Shown piece by piece: positions 16,556-24,743 of a stretch of DNA of 64,000 bases. How positions within the stretch are numbered: the first letter of the stretch is position 1; every line of letters starts with the position of its first letter. Position numbers and translations under genes: made by a program. Source of the stretch: Hymenobacter sp. IS2118 (GTDB lineage Bacteria; Bacteroidota; Bacteroidia; Cytophagales; Hymenobacteraceae); the NCBI RefSeq assembly GCF_000715495.1, contig NZ_JNLX01000047.1, positions 1 to 64,000 of the forward strand, written 5' to 3'. The notes under the pieces were generated by a model. That model saw only the letters and a list, made by a program, of their open reading frames with translations. It searched no databases and was not told where the DNA came from.

Positions 16556-19072
16556 CTACTTTCCCTTCACTACGACTGTGCCCGTGCCGGTGGCCGGCTG
16601 GCCGGTGGCACTCACGCCCTCGGCCACTGCCCGGAAGCTGCCGCTGCCGTCGGCGGTGAAGAAGTGCAGCTCGGCCTCGCCGCGGGCGTTGGTACGCACC
16701 GTGGGGTTCCAATACAGGGTGCTGGTGCGCGGGTCGGCGGGCGGGTTGGTGAGCAGGGCGTTGTAGCGGGGCTGGTAAAACTCGCGAGCCTGGTAGTAGC
16801 CCGGCACCCGTACTGTGGCAATGCCGGGGGGCGGGCCGGCGTCGGGGGCGCGGTAGTTGGGGTCGGCCCGCTTGGTATAAATAGCAATGGCGCCCCCATT
16901 GCCGCCAAAAATGGCTGCTTGCGCGCCCCTGAAAACCTCTACTGATTCCACATCCGAGGAAGGAATATTGTTGATGGCATCCACGTCAACCCGCATGCCA
17001 TCCAGAATAAAGAGTGGCGAACCCACACCCCGAATCTGCACCGATAAGTTGGGCGGAGTGCCGCTTATGGTAAGGCCGGCTACGCGCCCCTGCAGCATCT
17101 GCAATACCGTCAGGCCAACCTGGGCCGATGGCATACTCGCAAAATCCACCACGGTACCGCCCGTGGCGCCGTAGAGGCGGCGGGGGTCGTTGGCCGGTAC
17201 AGCCACGCGCTTGGCGGTCACGGCCACGTTATCGAGGCGAATGTTGCGCAGGGCTTTGTCGGGGTTCAACTCCAGGTCGGCGGCCTGGGCCTGGCGGCTG
17301 CGGCGCACAAAAGCGGCCACGCCAGCCGGCGCGGCACTCAGCGGCGGCAGCGCGGGCAGCAGCTGCGGGCCGGGCACGGGCCCATCGTCGGGCCGAATGA
17401 TGACGTTGGAACCGCCCTTAGCCCGCCGGGCCTGCAAACTAATAACGGCCGTATCGCGCAGGGGAAATCCCGAAAACGAGAACCGTCCTTCACCGTCGGT
17501 AGTACCCGTGGTGACGCTACGGGTGGGCCGGAGCTGCATAAACGTGAGCTGGCTGTTGGCGATAGGCTGGCTGCCCTGCACGCTCACCACCTGCCCGGTC
17601 AGGGTGATGTCCTGCTCGGGGCGGAAGCGCACCACTGGTGGCTGGCCGGCCAGCACCTGCTTCCACACAAAGCGCCGCCAGCCCTGGGTCAGCAGCAGGT
17701 CGTCGAGGGCCTGCGCGGTGGCGGCCGTCTGGTTGCGGAAATAGTAGCCGGGGGTTTCCACGTAGCCCACCAAATCCGAAGTCAGCAGCAGGTTGGAGGC
17801 GATGGTTTCGGCGTTGGGGTCGAGGGCGGCCAGGCCGGCGTCGCTCACGGCCACCGAGAGGCTGGTGGCCACGGGCTGGCCGGCGGCATCGGCCACGCGC
17901 ACCGTGAGCTGCACCGGCGCGTGCGGGCCGTAGCTGGGCTGGTCGGCCACAATAGTTACGCTCAGCGCGGCCGGGCCGTTCTGCACGAAGGCCAGCCGCT
18001 CGCACTTCGGGCTGCCTTCCGCATCAAAAAGCGTGAAGTGAACAATGCCGTCGGGGTAATTCTTTTTGGGCATCTGCCACGCCGCCGGCGACGTGCCCGT
18101 GAGGGTGCGGGGGCCGGGGTAGGCCACCACGCCGCGCACCTGCGTGAGCAGTTGCACGGGGCCGGGCGCGGGCGCCCCGGCCGGCCCACGGTAGCGCGCT
18201 TCCACCAAAAAGTTATCGGCTGTTTCTACTACGTGCAGGCTGTAGCCGGTGGGCTGCACGGCCGGCAGTGGGTACTCGGCGGTGCTGCCGTTGGGCAGCG
18301 TGAGGCGGGCGCGGTAGCGCTGCCCGCTGCCAGGCACGAAGGCAAACCGCCCCATGCCCGCGTGCCGAGTGGCAAACCCGGACACCACCACGGCATTTTG
18401 GGCGTTCAGAATCTGGCCACGCACGGCCAGGCTGCGGCCGCTGGCATCGGTAGCCTTGCAGGCCACCACGGCCGGCAGGCCCTCCACGAGGTAGCCGCCT
18501 TCGGGAAAAAACTGAATGTCGGGCTTGGCCGTGGCGGCGGCCAGGCCTGGGGTTTTGGTGGCCGGAGAGCCGGCGGCAGCAGGCATTTCCTGGGGCCCCA
18601 GCGGCGAAGCCAGCCAGATGCTGAGGCGGCGGCTGTACACATAGTCATCGCCGGCGTTCCGCATCCAGTTGGTATAGGCGCGCAGCACGTAGGTGCCAGC
18701 GGCCAGCGAGTCGGCAATGGCGAGGTCGCCGCTAGCCCGGCCGCCCTGCAGGCGCAGGGTACGGCGGGCCACCACCTTGCGGTCAGCTGAAAGTAAATCG
18801 ACGTGCAGCACCTGGCTGAGCGAATCGAGCTGGTGCTGCGAGGCATCTACCACATAGGCGCTGAACCAGATGGTTTCGCCGGTGGCGTACACCGGGCGGT
18901 CGAGGTGCAGGTACACTTTTTCGCCCTTGGCCGCCGCGTAAAACTCGCCCAGCTGGCGGGTAATGCGCTGTATCAGTCCTTCCTCGGCAGGCAGCGACCG
19001 GAAAGCCGACAGCAGTAATCCACTGGCCAGCAAAAATGCCAGCACTCCTTTTTGCACGCGCGCTTTTTTCAT
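16556..19072 (-). CDS. Secreted protein with MG2-like and TonB-receptor plug domains, no barrel
   Basis: 838 residues. Signal peptide/anchor at 1-29, then the segment EKVYLHLDRPVYATGETIWF, which starts a macroglobulin MG2-like domain (about 48-150). Further beta-sandwich modules follow, including a carboxypeptidase-like carrier region (VVSVQGSQPIANSQL...), and a TonB-dependent receptor plug (about 615-730) with VLQMLQGRVAGL, IRGVGSPLFILDGM and GGAIAIYTKR. The chain stops about 100 residues after the plug, too short for a 22-strand barrel, so it cannot be a complete receptor. Such plug-only proteins are common in Bacteroidota and probably act at the outer membrane or in the periplasm; the role is unknown. 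prmA lies 36 bp upstream and may share a transcript. Confidence 0.8.
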   Translation of the reverse strand: MKKARVQKGVLAFLLASGLLLSAFRSLPAEEGLIQRITRQLGEFYAAAKGEKVYLHLDRPVYATGETIWFSAYVVDASQHQLDSLSQVLHVDLLSADRKVVARRTLRLQGGRASGDLAIADSLAAGTYVLRAYTNWMRNAGDDYVYSRRLSIWLASPLGPQEMPAAAGSPATKTPGLAAATAKPDIQFFPEGGYLVEGLPAVVACKATDASGRSLAVRGQILNAQNAVVVSGFATRHAGMGRFAFVPGSGQRYRARLTLPNGSTAEYPLPAVQPTGYSLHVVETADNFLVEARYRGPAGAPAPGPVQLLTQVRGVVAYPGPRTLTGTSPAAWQMPKKNYPDGIVHFTLFDAEGSPKCERLAFVQNGPAALSVTIVADQPSYGPHAPVQLTVRVADAAGQPVATSLSVAVSDAGLAALDPNAETIASNLLLTSDLVGYVETPGYYFRNQTAATAQALDDLLLTQGWRRFVWKQVLAGQPPVVRFRPEQDITLTGQVVSVQGSQPIANSQLTFMQLRPTRSVTTGTTDGEGRFSFSGFPLRDTAVISLQARRAKGGSNVIIRPDDGPVPGPQLLPALPPLSAAPAGVAAFVRRSRQAQAADLELNPDKALRNIRLDNVAVTAKRVAVPANDPRRLYGATGGTVVDFASMPSAQVGLTVLQMLQGRVAGLTISGTPPNLSVQIRGVGSPLFILDGMRVDVDAINNIPSSDVESVEVFRGAQAAIFGGNGGAIAIYTKRADPNYRAPDAGPPPGIATVRVPGYYQAREFYQPRYNALLTNPPADPRTSTLYWNPTVRTNARGEAELHFFTADGSGSFRAVAEGVSATGQPATGTGTVVVKGK

Positions 19073-19108
19073 GTTTGCAATAGTTCGCCGCAGGGCGATG
19101 AGGCGTTG

Positions 19109-19939
19109 TTATTCTTTCTCGAACAGGGCCGACACCCAGCTGCGCAGCGTGCGGTGACGCTGGTAGCGCAGGCCGTGCTTGGCGGCTTCAGCCTGAATTT
19201 TGGCCAGGTCTTCCTCGTAGAAACCGCTGAACAGGATGGGCCGGCCGCTGGGCAGCAAGCGGGCGTACTCGTGCATGTCCTCCAGCAGCACATTGCGGTT
19301 GATGTTGGCCAGGATGAGGTCGAAAGGGGCTTCATCGGCCAGGGTTTCTACGCCACCCAGGCGGCACTCGATGGTGCGGCACTGGTTTTCGGTGGCGTTG
19401 TCGCGGGCGTTTTCCACAGTCCAGGGCTCGGTGTCCACGGCCAGAATCTGGCGGGCGCCCAGCATTTCGGCCATAATGGCCAGGATGCCGGTACCGGTGC
19501 CCATGTCCAGCACCCGCAGGCCTTTGTGGTCCACGTCGAGCTGGTTTTCTATCATCAGGGCCGTGGTTTCGTGGTGGCCCGTGCCGAAGGACATGCGCGG
19601 CATAATCACGATGTCGTAGTCCACGCCGGCCGGCTCGGGGTGAAACGGCGCCCGCACCGACACCCGCTCGGCAATGATGAGCGGCTGGAAGTTCTTCTCC
19701 CACTCGGCGTTCCAGTTCTGGCGGGTAATGACGCGGTGCGAGTGGCTGAGCTCGCCGATGCCGGCGTAGCGGCTCATGATTTCGGCCACCGCGTCGGGGC
19801 TGAAAACGTCCTCCGTGGTGTAGGCGCAAAAGCCTTCGTCGGTATCCTCAAAGGTGTCGAAACCTACTTCGGCCAGCTCGGCCACCAGAATATCGGCCAG
19901 CTCGCGCGGCGCTTCAACGGTCAGTTCAATAAAATCCAT
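19109..19939 (-). CDS. prmA: Ribosomal protein L11 methyltransferase PrmA
   Basis: 276 residues. The start is set at ATG 19939 (MDFIELTVEAP): it matches the family N-terminus, while the 33-residue extension to 20038 is encoded by an AT-rich inverted repeat. The SAM-binding motif LDMGTGTGILAI sits near residue 140-155, followed by DLILANINRNVLL, the NxN(R) substrate motif of PrmA. It trimethylates ribosomal protein L11 in the cytoplasm. Length is normal for Bacteroidota. The upstream inverted repeat separates it from the ABC exporter operon. Confidence 0.93.
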   Translation of the reverse strand: MDFIELTVEAPRELADILVAELAEVGFDTFEDTDEGFCAYTTEDVFSPDAVAEIMSRYAGIGELSHSHRVITRQNWNAEWEKNFQPLIIAERVSVRAPFHPEPAGVDYDIVIMPRMSFGTGHHETTALMIENQLDVDHKGLRVLDMGTGTGILAIMAEMLGARQILAVDTEPWTVENARDNATENQCRTIECRLGGVETLADEAPFDLILANINRNVLLEDMHEYARLLPSGRPILFSGFYEEDLAKIQAEAAKHGLRYQRHRTLRSWVSALFEKE

Positions 19940-19964
19940 GCGGAGGAAGGGAATTAAAAATTGA

Positions 19965-20064
19965 GAATTAAAAATTAAAAATAAACCTGTTTGGGAAGTC
20001 TCCGCATGACGCCCTGTTTTATCAGGCAGACTTCCCAAACAGGTTCATTTTTAATTTTTAATTC
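19965..20064. repeat. 37-bp inverted repeat upstream of prmA
   Basis: Arms 19965-20001 and 20028-20064 match at 36 of 37 positions. Each has an AT-rich outer part (GAATTAAAAATTAAAAAT) and an inner part AACCTGTTTGGGAAGTCT. It lies between the stop of the ABC permease (20095) and the prmA ATG. It could end transcription of the exporter operon, and would also be transcribed as a long hairpin. It looks unrelated in sequence to the two other palindrome families. Confidence 0.85.
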
Positions 20065-20094
20065 CTTTCGTCCCGCAAAGGTCGCCGGAAAAAA

Positions 20095-21486
20095 TCAGGC
20101 GCTGATTCCACGCCAGAGGCGGCGACGCAGGTTGCCATCGTTGCGCAGCACCGCCCGCACCGGAATCACGGCCGAAAGCGTAACCAGGGCCGCCAGCAGC
20201 AGGCGCAGCCACCACCACGGCACAAAGTAGAGGGCCGCTGCCAGCAGTACCATGCCCACCCCTACCAGGCTGGAAACGTTCTTACGCATGCTGCCCAGCT
20301 CGCCCACTTTCTTCACGGGCTTGGCGTAGTATAGGCTGCCCCACAAGCCCAGACTGGCCAACGACAACGCGCCCAGCGGCAGCAAAGCCAGCAAATACCA
20401 ATCGGCGCGGGGAAAGAAGGCCAACAGCACGGCCGCCGAGAGCACGCATTCCACGGCTACCACCGCGGCCACTACCCGCCCGTACAGCCCGAGCAGGCGC
20501 GCCGTCAGGCCCAACCGGTGCAGCTCGTTGGCTACCAGCGTACTCATGAAGCCGTAGAGATTGCTGTTCACGTAATTGAAGCTGATGACCGGCAAAAAAA
20601 CCAGGTAGAAGTAGCCGGAGCCGCTTTTGCGCCAGTTGCCGCCGTTTTCGCCTCCCAACCACACCACCACCCCCAGCAGGATGAGTTTGAATGCCAGGCC
20701 CGTGAGCAGCGGGGTGCGCACCTTGCGCAGGTAGGCCCGGCTTTCGGGCGCGAGCCGGGCTAGTAGCTGGCTGGCGCCTGCGGGCGCACTGGTTTCGGTG
20801 GGCAGGTAGCGGGCACTGAAATAAGGCCCCAGCCAGTACAGCTCGGCCGCGCCCAGCGCCCAGGGCAGCAGCACGGCCGCCCAGCCCAGCGCCGCGTGGT
20901 ACGCACCGGCCGGCGTGCTCACCCACCACGCCAGCAGGCCCGCGCTGGCCAGGTGCAGGCCCAGCAGCGGGTGCCGCCAACGCCGTAAGGCAATCAGCAG
21001 GCGCACGTTGAAGCTCAAAACGGCCGCCGCGAGCAGCAGCAATACCGCAAAGGCGGGCACCGCCGCATAGCGCGGCGCGGCCAGCAGCACCGCCAGCAGT
21101 CCCGCCGCCAGCGTGAGGCGGCGCAGCGTAATCAAATCCAGCAAAAAAGCCGTGACCACGCTCAGCCGCGCCGAGACGGGCAAATGGTCGGGAATGGGCC
21201 GCGTTACGGGCCGCAGCGCCGGCAAAAAGTCCACCAGAAAGGCGGAGAGCAACACTGCGGCATTCAGCCCCGCGACATACGTGGGCAGGTTGTCGGCTAC
21301 TTCAGAACTGCCGCTGGCGAGCAGTAGCCCGAAGCCGGCCCCGTAGAGCACCAGTACCGCCAGCGTGAGCAGAAAGGCCGTTCGCTCGCCCGCCGCGGCC
21401 GGCCACACCACGGCCCACAGGCGGCGACGGAGCAGGTAGGGCAAAAAATGCCCCAGGCGCGGGCCTAACGTTGCGCGGTCAGCCAT
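20095..21486 (-). CDS. ABC exporter permease subunit, multi-spanning
   Basis: 463 residues with about 10-12 hydrophobic segments and short loops. No enzymatic motif. Its ATG lies inside the 3' end of the ATPase gene (22-bp overlap), which is the main evidence for function: together they form a two-component ABC exporter. It resembles the DUF5687-type permeases of Bacteroidota, but I cannot be certain of the family. Substrate unknown. Confidence 0.75.
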   Translation of the reverse strand: MADRATLGPRLGHFLPYLLRRRLWAVVWPAAAGERTAFLLTLAVLVLYGAGFGLLLASGSSEVADNLPTYVAGLNAAVLLSAFLVDFLPALRPVTRPIPDHLPVSARLSVVTAFLLDLITLRRLTLAAGLLAVLLAAPRYAAVPAFAVLLLLAAAVLSFNVRLLIALRRWRHPLLGLHLASAGLLAWWVSTPAGAYHAALGWAAVLLPWALGAAELYWLGPYFSARYLPTETSAPAGASQLLARLAPESRAYLRKVRTPLLTGLAFKLILLGVVVWLGGENGGNWRKSGSGYFYLVFLPVISFNYVNSNLYGFMSTLVANELHRLGLTARLLGLYGRVVAAVVAVECVLSAAVLLAFFPRADWYLLALLPLGALSLASLGLWGSLYYAKPVKKVGELGSMRKNVSSLVGVGMVLLAAALYFVPWWWLRLLLAALVTLSAVIPVRAVLRNDGNLRRRLWRGISA

Positions 21487-22226
21487 GTCAGGTCTTGGGT
21501 GGGGTTGGCGGCGGGATGAAGGAGCTGGAGCAGGGCATCGCCCAGCAAAGCGCGCTCGCCGTGCAGAAAATCCTCCATCGAGCCCCAGAACTTCACTTCG
21601 CTCTCGTCGATAACGAGCAGATGGGTGGCGACTTTTTCGATGTGGGCCAGGTTGTGCGACGACACAAAGGTGAGGGCCTGGGGGCGGTAGCTGTTCAGCA
21701 GCGACAGCACCCGGTCGGCGGCAAACACGTCGAGGCCGTTGAATGGCTCGTCCAAAATCAGCAGCTCGGGGCGGTGCAGCAGGCAGGAGGCAATGGCCAC
21801 GCGCTGTTTCATGCCCGTCGAAAACGCACTGAGGCGCTTGCGGCGCACGGTGTCGTATTCTTCCAGCAAATGCCCCAGCAGGCTGTCGATGCGGGCCTGG
21901 GCATCGGGCAGCTCATAGATGCGGGCCACGAATTGCAGGTATTCCTCGGCCGTCAGCTCCTCCACCAAGTAACCCTGGTTAACGAGGGCACCCATGCGGC
22001 GCTTCACCGCTACCGGGAAGGTTTCGCCCAAGGGCTGACCATCGAGCCAGAGCGCGCCACTGCTGGGCAGCACGGCGTTGGTGAGCAGGTTAAAGAGCGT
22101 GCTTTTGCCGGCGCCGTTGCGGCCCAGCACGCCCACGCAGTAGCCGGTGTGCGCCGTGAGGGATACATCGCGCAGCACCACTTTCGGTCCAAACGACTTG
22201 GTGAGGTTGCGTAATTCTAATTCCAT
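21465..22226 (-). CDS. ABC transporter ATP-binding protein
   Basis: 253 residues. Walker A GRNGAGKST (35-43), a degenerate signature loop FSTGMKQR instead of LSGGQ, Walker B LLILDEPFNGLD and the switch histidine in SSHNLAHIEKV. This pattern is typical of ABC-2-type exporters. It energises export by the overlapping permease 20095-21486. A 37-bp perfect palindrome lies upstream, 44 bp before the start. Confidence 0.9.
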   Translation of the reverse strand: MELELRNLTKSFGPKVVLRDVSLTAHTGYCVGVLGRNGAGKSTLFNLLTNAVLPSSGALWLDGQPLGETFPVAVKRRMGALVNQGYLVEELTAEEYLQFVARIYELPDAQARIDSLLGHLLEEYDTVRRKRLSAFSTGMKQRVAIASCLLHRPELLILDEPFNGLDVFAADRVLSLLNSYRPQALTFVSSHNLAHIEKVATHLLVIDESEVKFWGSMEDFLHGERALLGDALLQLLHPAANPTQDLTWLTAQR

Positions 22227-22269
22227 TGTTTGGTGGTAGAAGGATAACTGGAAACCAAAAAATGTAAAA

Positions 22270-22372
22270 ACGTCATGCTGAGCGCAGTCGAAGCATCTCT
22301 ACCGCAGCAGTAAACCAATCAAATGAGATTAGTTATGCGGTAGAGATGCTTCGACTGCGCTCAGCATGACGT
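22270..22372. repeat. Perfect 37-bp inverted repeat, GTCATGCTGAGC family
   Basis: Arms 22270-22306 and 22336-22372 are exact complements around a 29-base spacer. The arm begins ACGTCATGCTGAGCGCAGTC and includes GAAGCATCTCTACCGCA, shared with the copies at 13281 and 38029. This copy lacks their outer ends. A run of T follows on the plus strand. It lies between the ABC ATPase and the DUF6150-like gene. Confidence 0.9.
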
Positions 22373-22396
22373 TCTTTTTTCTAAATCCTGCTCGCC

Positions 22397-22780
22397 CTAC
22401 GGCTTGCAGCCGGCGAATGAGCGCACTTTGGTGTAGTGAATGGCAAAGTCGGCGCGGCTGCGGTCGGTGGTTACCAGCAGCACGTAATCGGCAAAGTCGC
22501 GGGCGGGCGCATCGGCCCAGAGCCCGGCCTTGTCGGCAAAAAGCTTGTTGGATTCCTTGAACACAATGAGGTCAGCAAAAGCTTCCTCCGGCTCCACGTA
22601 CACCGTGCCGAAACAGTAGTTGCGACGGCGCGGGTCAGTTTCGAGGTACACCGAGCCGTAGATTTTGCACGGCTCCAGCGGGCCGGCGGCCCGGAGCACG
22701 GCCACTACCGGCGCACTGGCCCGCGAGGTTGGCGCGGGCGCAATTGCCAGGAAAGCCGCGAGTACGAAAGAAAAAAACAT
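22397..22780 (-). CDS. Small secreted protein, DUF6150-like
   Basis: 127 residues from ATG 22780; this start gives a signal peptide (MFFSFVLAAFLAIAPAP). The earlier in-frame TTG at 22843 would bury it. The mature part has repeated FAD/FADKAG and YGSVYLE/YVEPEEAFADLIVF patterns: AFADLIVF, LFADKAGLW, DFADYVLL, DFAIHYT. These resemble the DUF6150 family of short beta-repeat proteins, whose function is unknown. Two cysteines near the ends of the mature chain (CKIYG and FAGCKP) could pair. tpiA lies 80 bp upstream on the same strand. Confidence 0.7.
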   Translation of the reverse strand: MFFSFVLAAFLAIAPAPTSRASAPVVAVLRAAGPLEPCKIYGSVYLETDPRRRNYCFGTVYVEPEEAFADLIVFKESNKLFADKAGLWADAPARDFADYVLLVTTDRSRADFAIHYTKVRSFAGCKP

Positions 22781-22860
22781 AGCAGAAGCAAGAAGTTTGC
22801 GCGCAAAATCACGCGGACCAGAGGCTGGCCCGTCCTTCAACAACGGTGCCAGCTACTGGC

Positions 22861-23628
22861 TTAAAACGACTGAATGATGGCCGTAAAGTCCGCCGCTTTC
22901 AGCGAAGCCCCGCCAATGAGGCCGCCGTCCACGTCGGGCTGCGCGAAAAGCTCGCGTGCGTTTTGGGCGTTGGCCGAGCCGCCGTAGAGAATGGTGGTAT
23001 CGAGAGCGGCCTGGCCGTCGTAGGCGCGGGCAACTCGCTCGCGGATGAAGGCGTGCACTTCCTGCGCCTGCGCGCTGGTGGCCGTGCGGCCCGTACCAAT
23101 GGCCCAGATGGGCTCGTAGGCAATGGTTACCTGGGCAAACTCCTCGTTGCTGAGGTGGAACAGGCCATCCGTGAGCTGCTTGCCGATGAAGTCGAAGGTT
23201 TCGTCGGCTTCCCGCGTGTCGAGCGACTCGCCCACGCAAAAAATCGGTTCCAGGCCCGCAGCCAGGGCGGCTTTCAGCTTCTGACTCAGCAGCACATCGT
23301 CTTCGCGGAAGTACTGGCGACGCTCCGAATGGCCCAGAATCACGTATTCGCAGCCTACCGAAGCCAGCAGCTTGGCCGAAACCTCGCCGGTAAACGCGCC
23401 GCTTTCCTGCTGGTGGCAGTTTTGAGCGCCCAAGTGGAATTTGCCGCCCTGCGGCAGGGCTTGCCCCACGCCGTGCAGCACCGGAAAAGGCGGGCAAATA
23501 ACGATTTCGGGAGCGTTGGCGCCGGTAGCGGCGGCGCCGGCCTGACTGGTGATATCTGCCACCAAAGCCAGGGCTTTGGGGTAGGTCAGGTTCATTTTCC
23601 AATTGCCGGCAACGAGATTTTTGCGCAT
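22861..23628 (-). CDS. tpiA: Triosephosphate isomerase
   Basis: 255 residues. Interconverts dihydroxyacetone phosphate and glyceraldehyde 3-phosphate in glycolysis. Substrate residues Asn9 and Lys11 (GNWKMN), catalytic His100 (VILGHSERR) and catalytic Glu172 (AYEPIWAIGTG) are all present, as is the GGSANAQN phosphate loop. Length is normal. A TAGCTTTG box upstream may be its promoter. Confidence 0.97.
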   Translation of the reverse strand: MRKNLVAGNWKMNLTYPKALALVADITSQAGAAATGANAPEIVICPPFPVLHGVGQALPQGGKFHLGAQNCHQQESGAFTGEVSAKLLASVGCEYVILGHSERRQYFREDDVLLSQKLKAALAAGLEPIFCVGESLDTREADETFDFIGKQLTDGLFHLSNEEFAQVTIAYEPIWAIGTGRTATSAQAQEVHAFIRERVARAYDGQAALDTTILYGGSANAQNARELFAQPDVDGGLIGGASLKAADFTAIIQSF

Positions 23629-23664
23629 AAGCTGAGGGGACAGTAAACGGTTAGTTCAGTTCCA

Positions 23665-23672
23665 CAAAGCTA
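23665..23672 (-). promoter_or_regulatory. Putative -7 box TAGCTTTG of tpiA
   Basis: Exact match to TAnnTTTG on the minus strand, 36 bases before the tpiA ATG. A TTG occurs 15 bases further upstream, slightly closer than the usual 17-23. Confidence 0.5.
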
Positions 23673-23724
23673 ACAGCCGGCGTCGGGCAATGGCGTGGTG
23701 GGCGATAATTAGTGGCCGGGGCCG

Positions 23725-24606
23725 CTATTCGCTCAGGTTCATGGCGCGCGAGGCCGCAATCTCGGCTTCACGGGCGGCGGCGGCTTCGTCGCGCAGCTGC
23801 CACGGCTCCTTGCGGCCGCCCTGCCGGGAAAACACGAGGCCCAGCACCAGCACGATAACCGCACCGGCCAGGGCCGTCCAGCCCAGCTCGGCTACTTCGC
23901 GCAGCCGCACCACCCAAATGCCCACCAGCGCCCAGGCCAGCACCACCGGAAAAACAGCGTCGCGGAAAATGCGGCTGATGAGCAACCCCAGGGCCACAAT
24001 CACCAGCAGCAACACCAGCGCCAGCACCACCGAAACACCCTGGGCCGTTTGCCAGCCCAGCGCCCGCAAGCCAATGGTGATGTTGATAACCGAAGCCACC
24101 GAAATCCAGCCCAGATACAGCGAAAATGGAACGCCCACCCACACGGGTGCCGCTCCGGCAAAAATCCGCCGCCGCACCCGGCCGTACGCTATAATCAGGC
24201 TGCCCAGAATAAGCAGCATCAGGCCCACGCTGGGCAATATCTTTTCATAGGCAAACAGCACCACCCAAGCGCCCGTAGCCACGCTGGCCAGGGTCAACGG
24301 TTTGGCCACGGCGTCGGGCAATGACAATTGCCGGGACGCGGGCAGCAGCTGCCACACGGCGTATACTACCAGCGCCAGAAATATTATTCCCCAGATGCTA
24401 AAAGCATAGCCCGCCGGCGTGAGCAGCGTGGGATATCGGGCCGACACCTCGCCCATGGTTTGCCCGGCGAAGGGGTAAACGTTCGAATAGTAGTTGAGAA
24501 CAATGTTGCCCACAATGGCCAAAGCCGTCAGCCAGCGCCACAACCGTCCCAGGGCCGGAGGACGGGAGGAACTGTACTTGTCTGAGTATAATGACATTGC
24601 CGACAT
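23725..24606 (-). CDS. TspO/MBR-like (tryptophan-rich sensory) membrane protein
   Basis: 293 residues with about 8-9 hydrophobic segments. The stretch LLTPAGYAFSIWGIIFLALVVYAVWQ near residues 62-87 is the recognisable TspO/MBR-related feature. The protein is much longer than classical TspO (about 160 residues), as in the larger family members found in Bacteroidota. Classical TspO binds porphyrins; whether this long form does is unknown. A second ATG lies three codons in. Single gene; no operon partner is evident. Confidence 0.7.
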   Translation of the reverse strand: MSAMSLYSDKYSSSRPPALGRLWRWLTALAIVGNIVLNYYSNVYPFAGQTMGEVSARYPTLLTPAGYAFSIWGIIFLALVVYAVWQLLPASRQLSLPDAVAKPLTLASVATGAWVVLFAYEKILPSVGLMLLILGSLIIAYGRVRRRIFAGAAPVWVGVPFSLYLGWISVASVINITIGLRALGWQTAQGVSVVLALVLLLVIVALGLLISRIFRDAVFPVVLAWALVGIWVVRLREVAELGWTALAGAVIVLVLGLVFSRQGGRKEPWQLRDEAAAAREAEIAASRAMNLSE

Positions 24607-24743
24607 GATTAAGCTTTTTCAGAAACAAAACCTACGTAATGGAAATGAGTTTGGATTAGCGCGGCGGCCAGGGGAAACCGTCTTGCGCCTGAGCAGTTAA
24701 AACCTACTACGGATAGCCACAACAGCAGTTGCAAGTCGCAACG

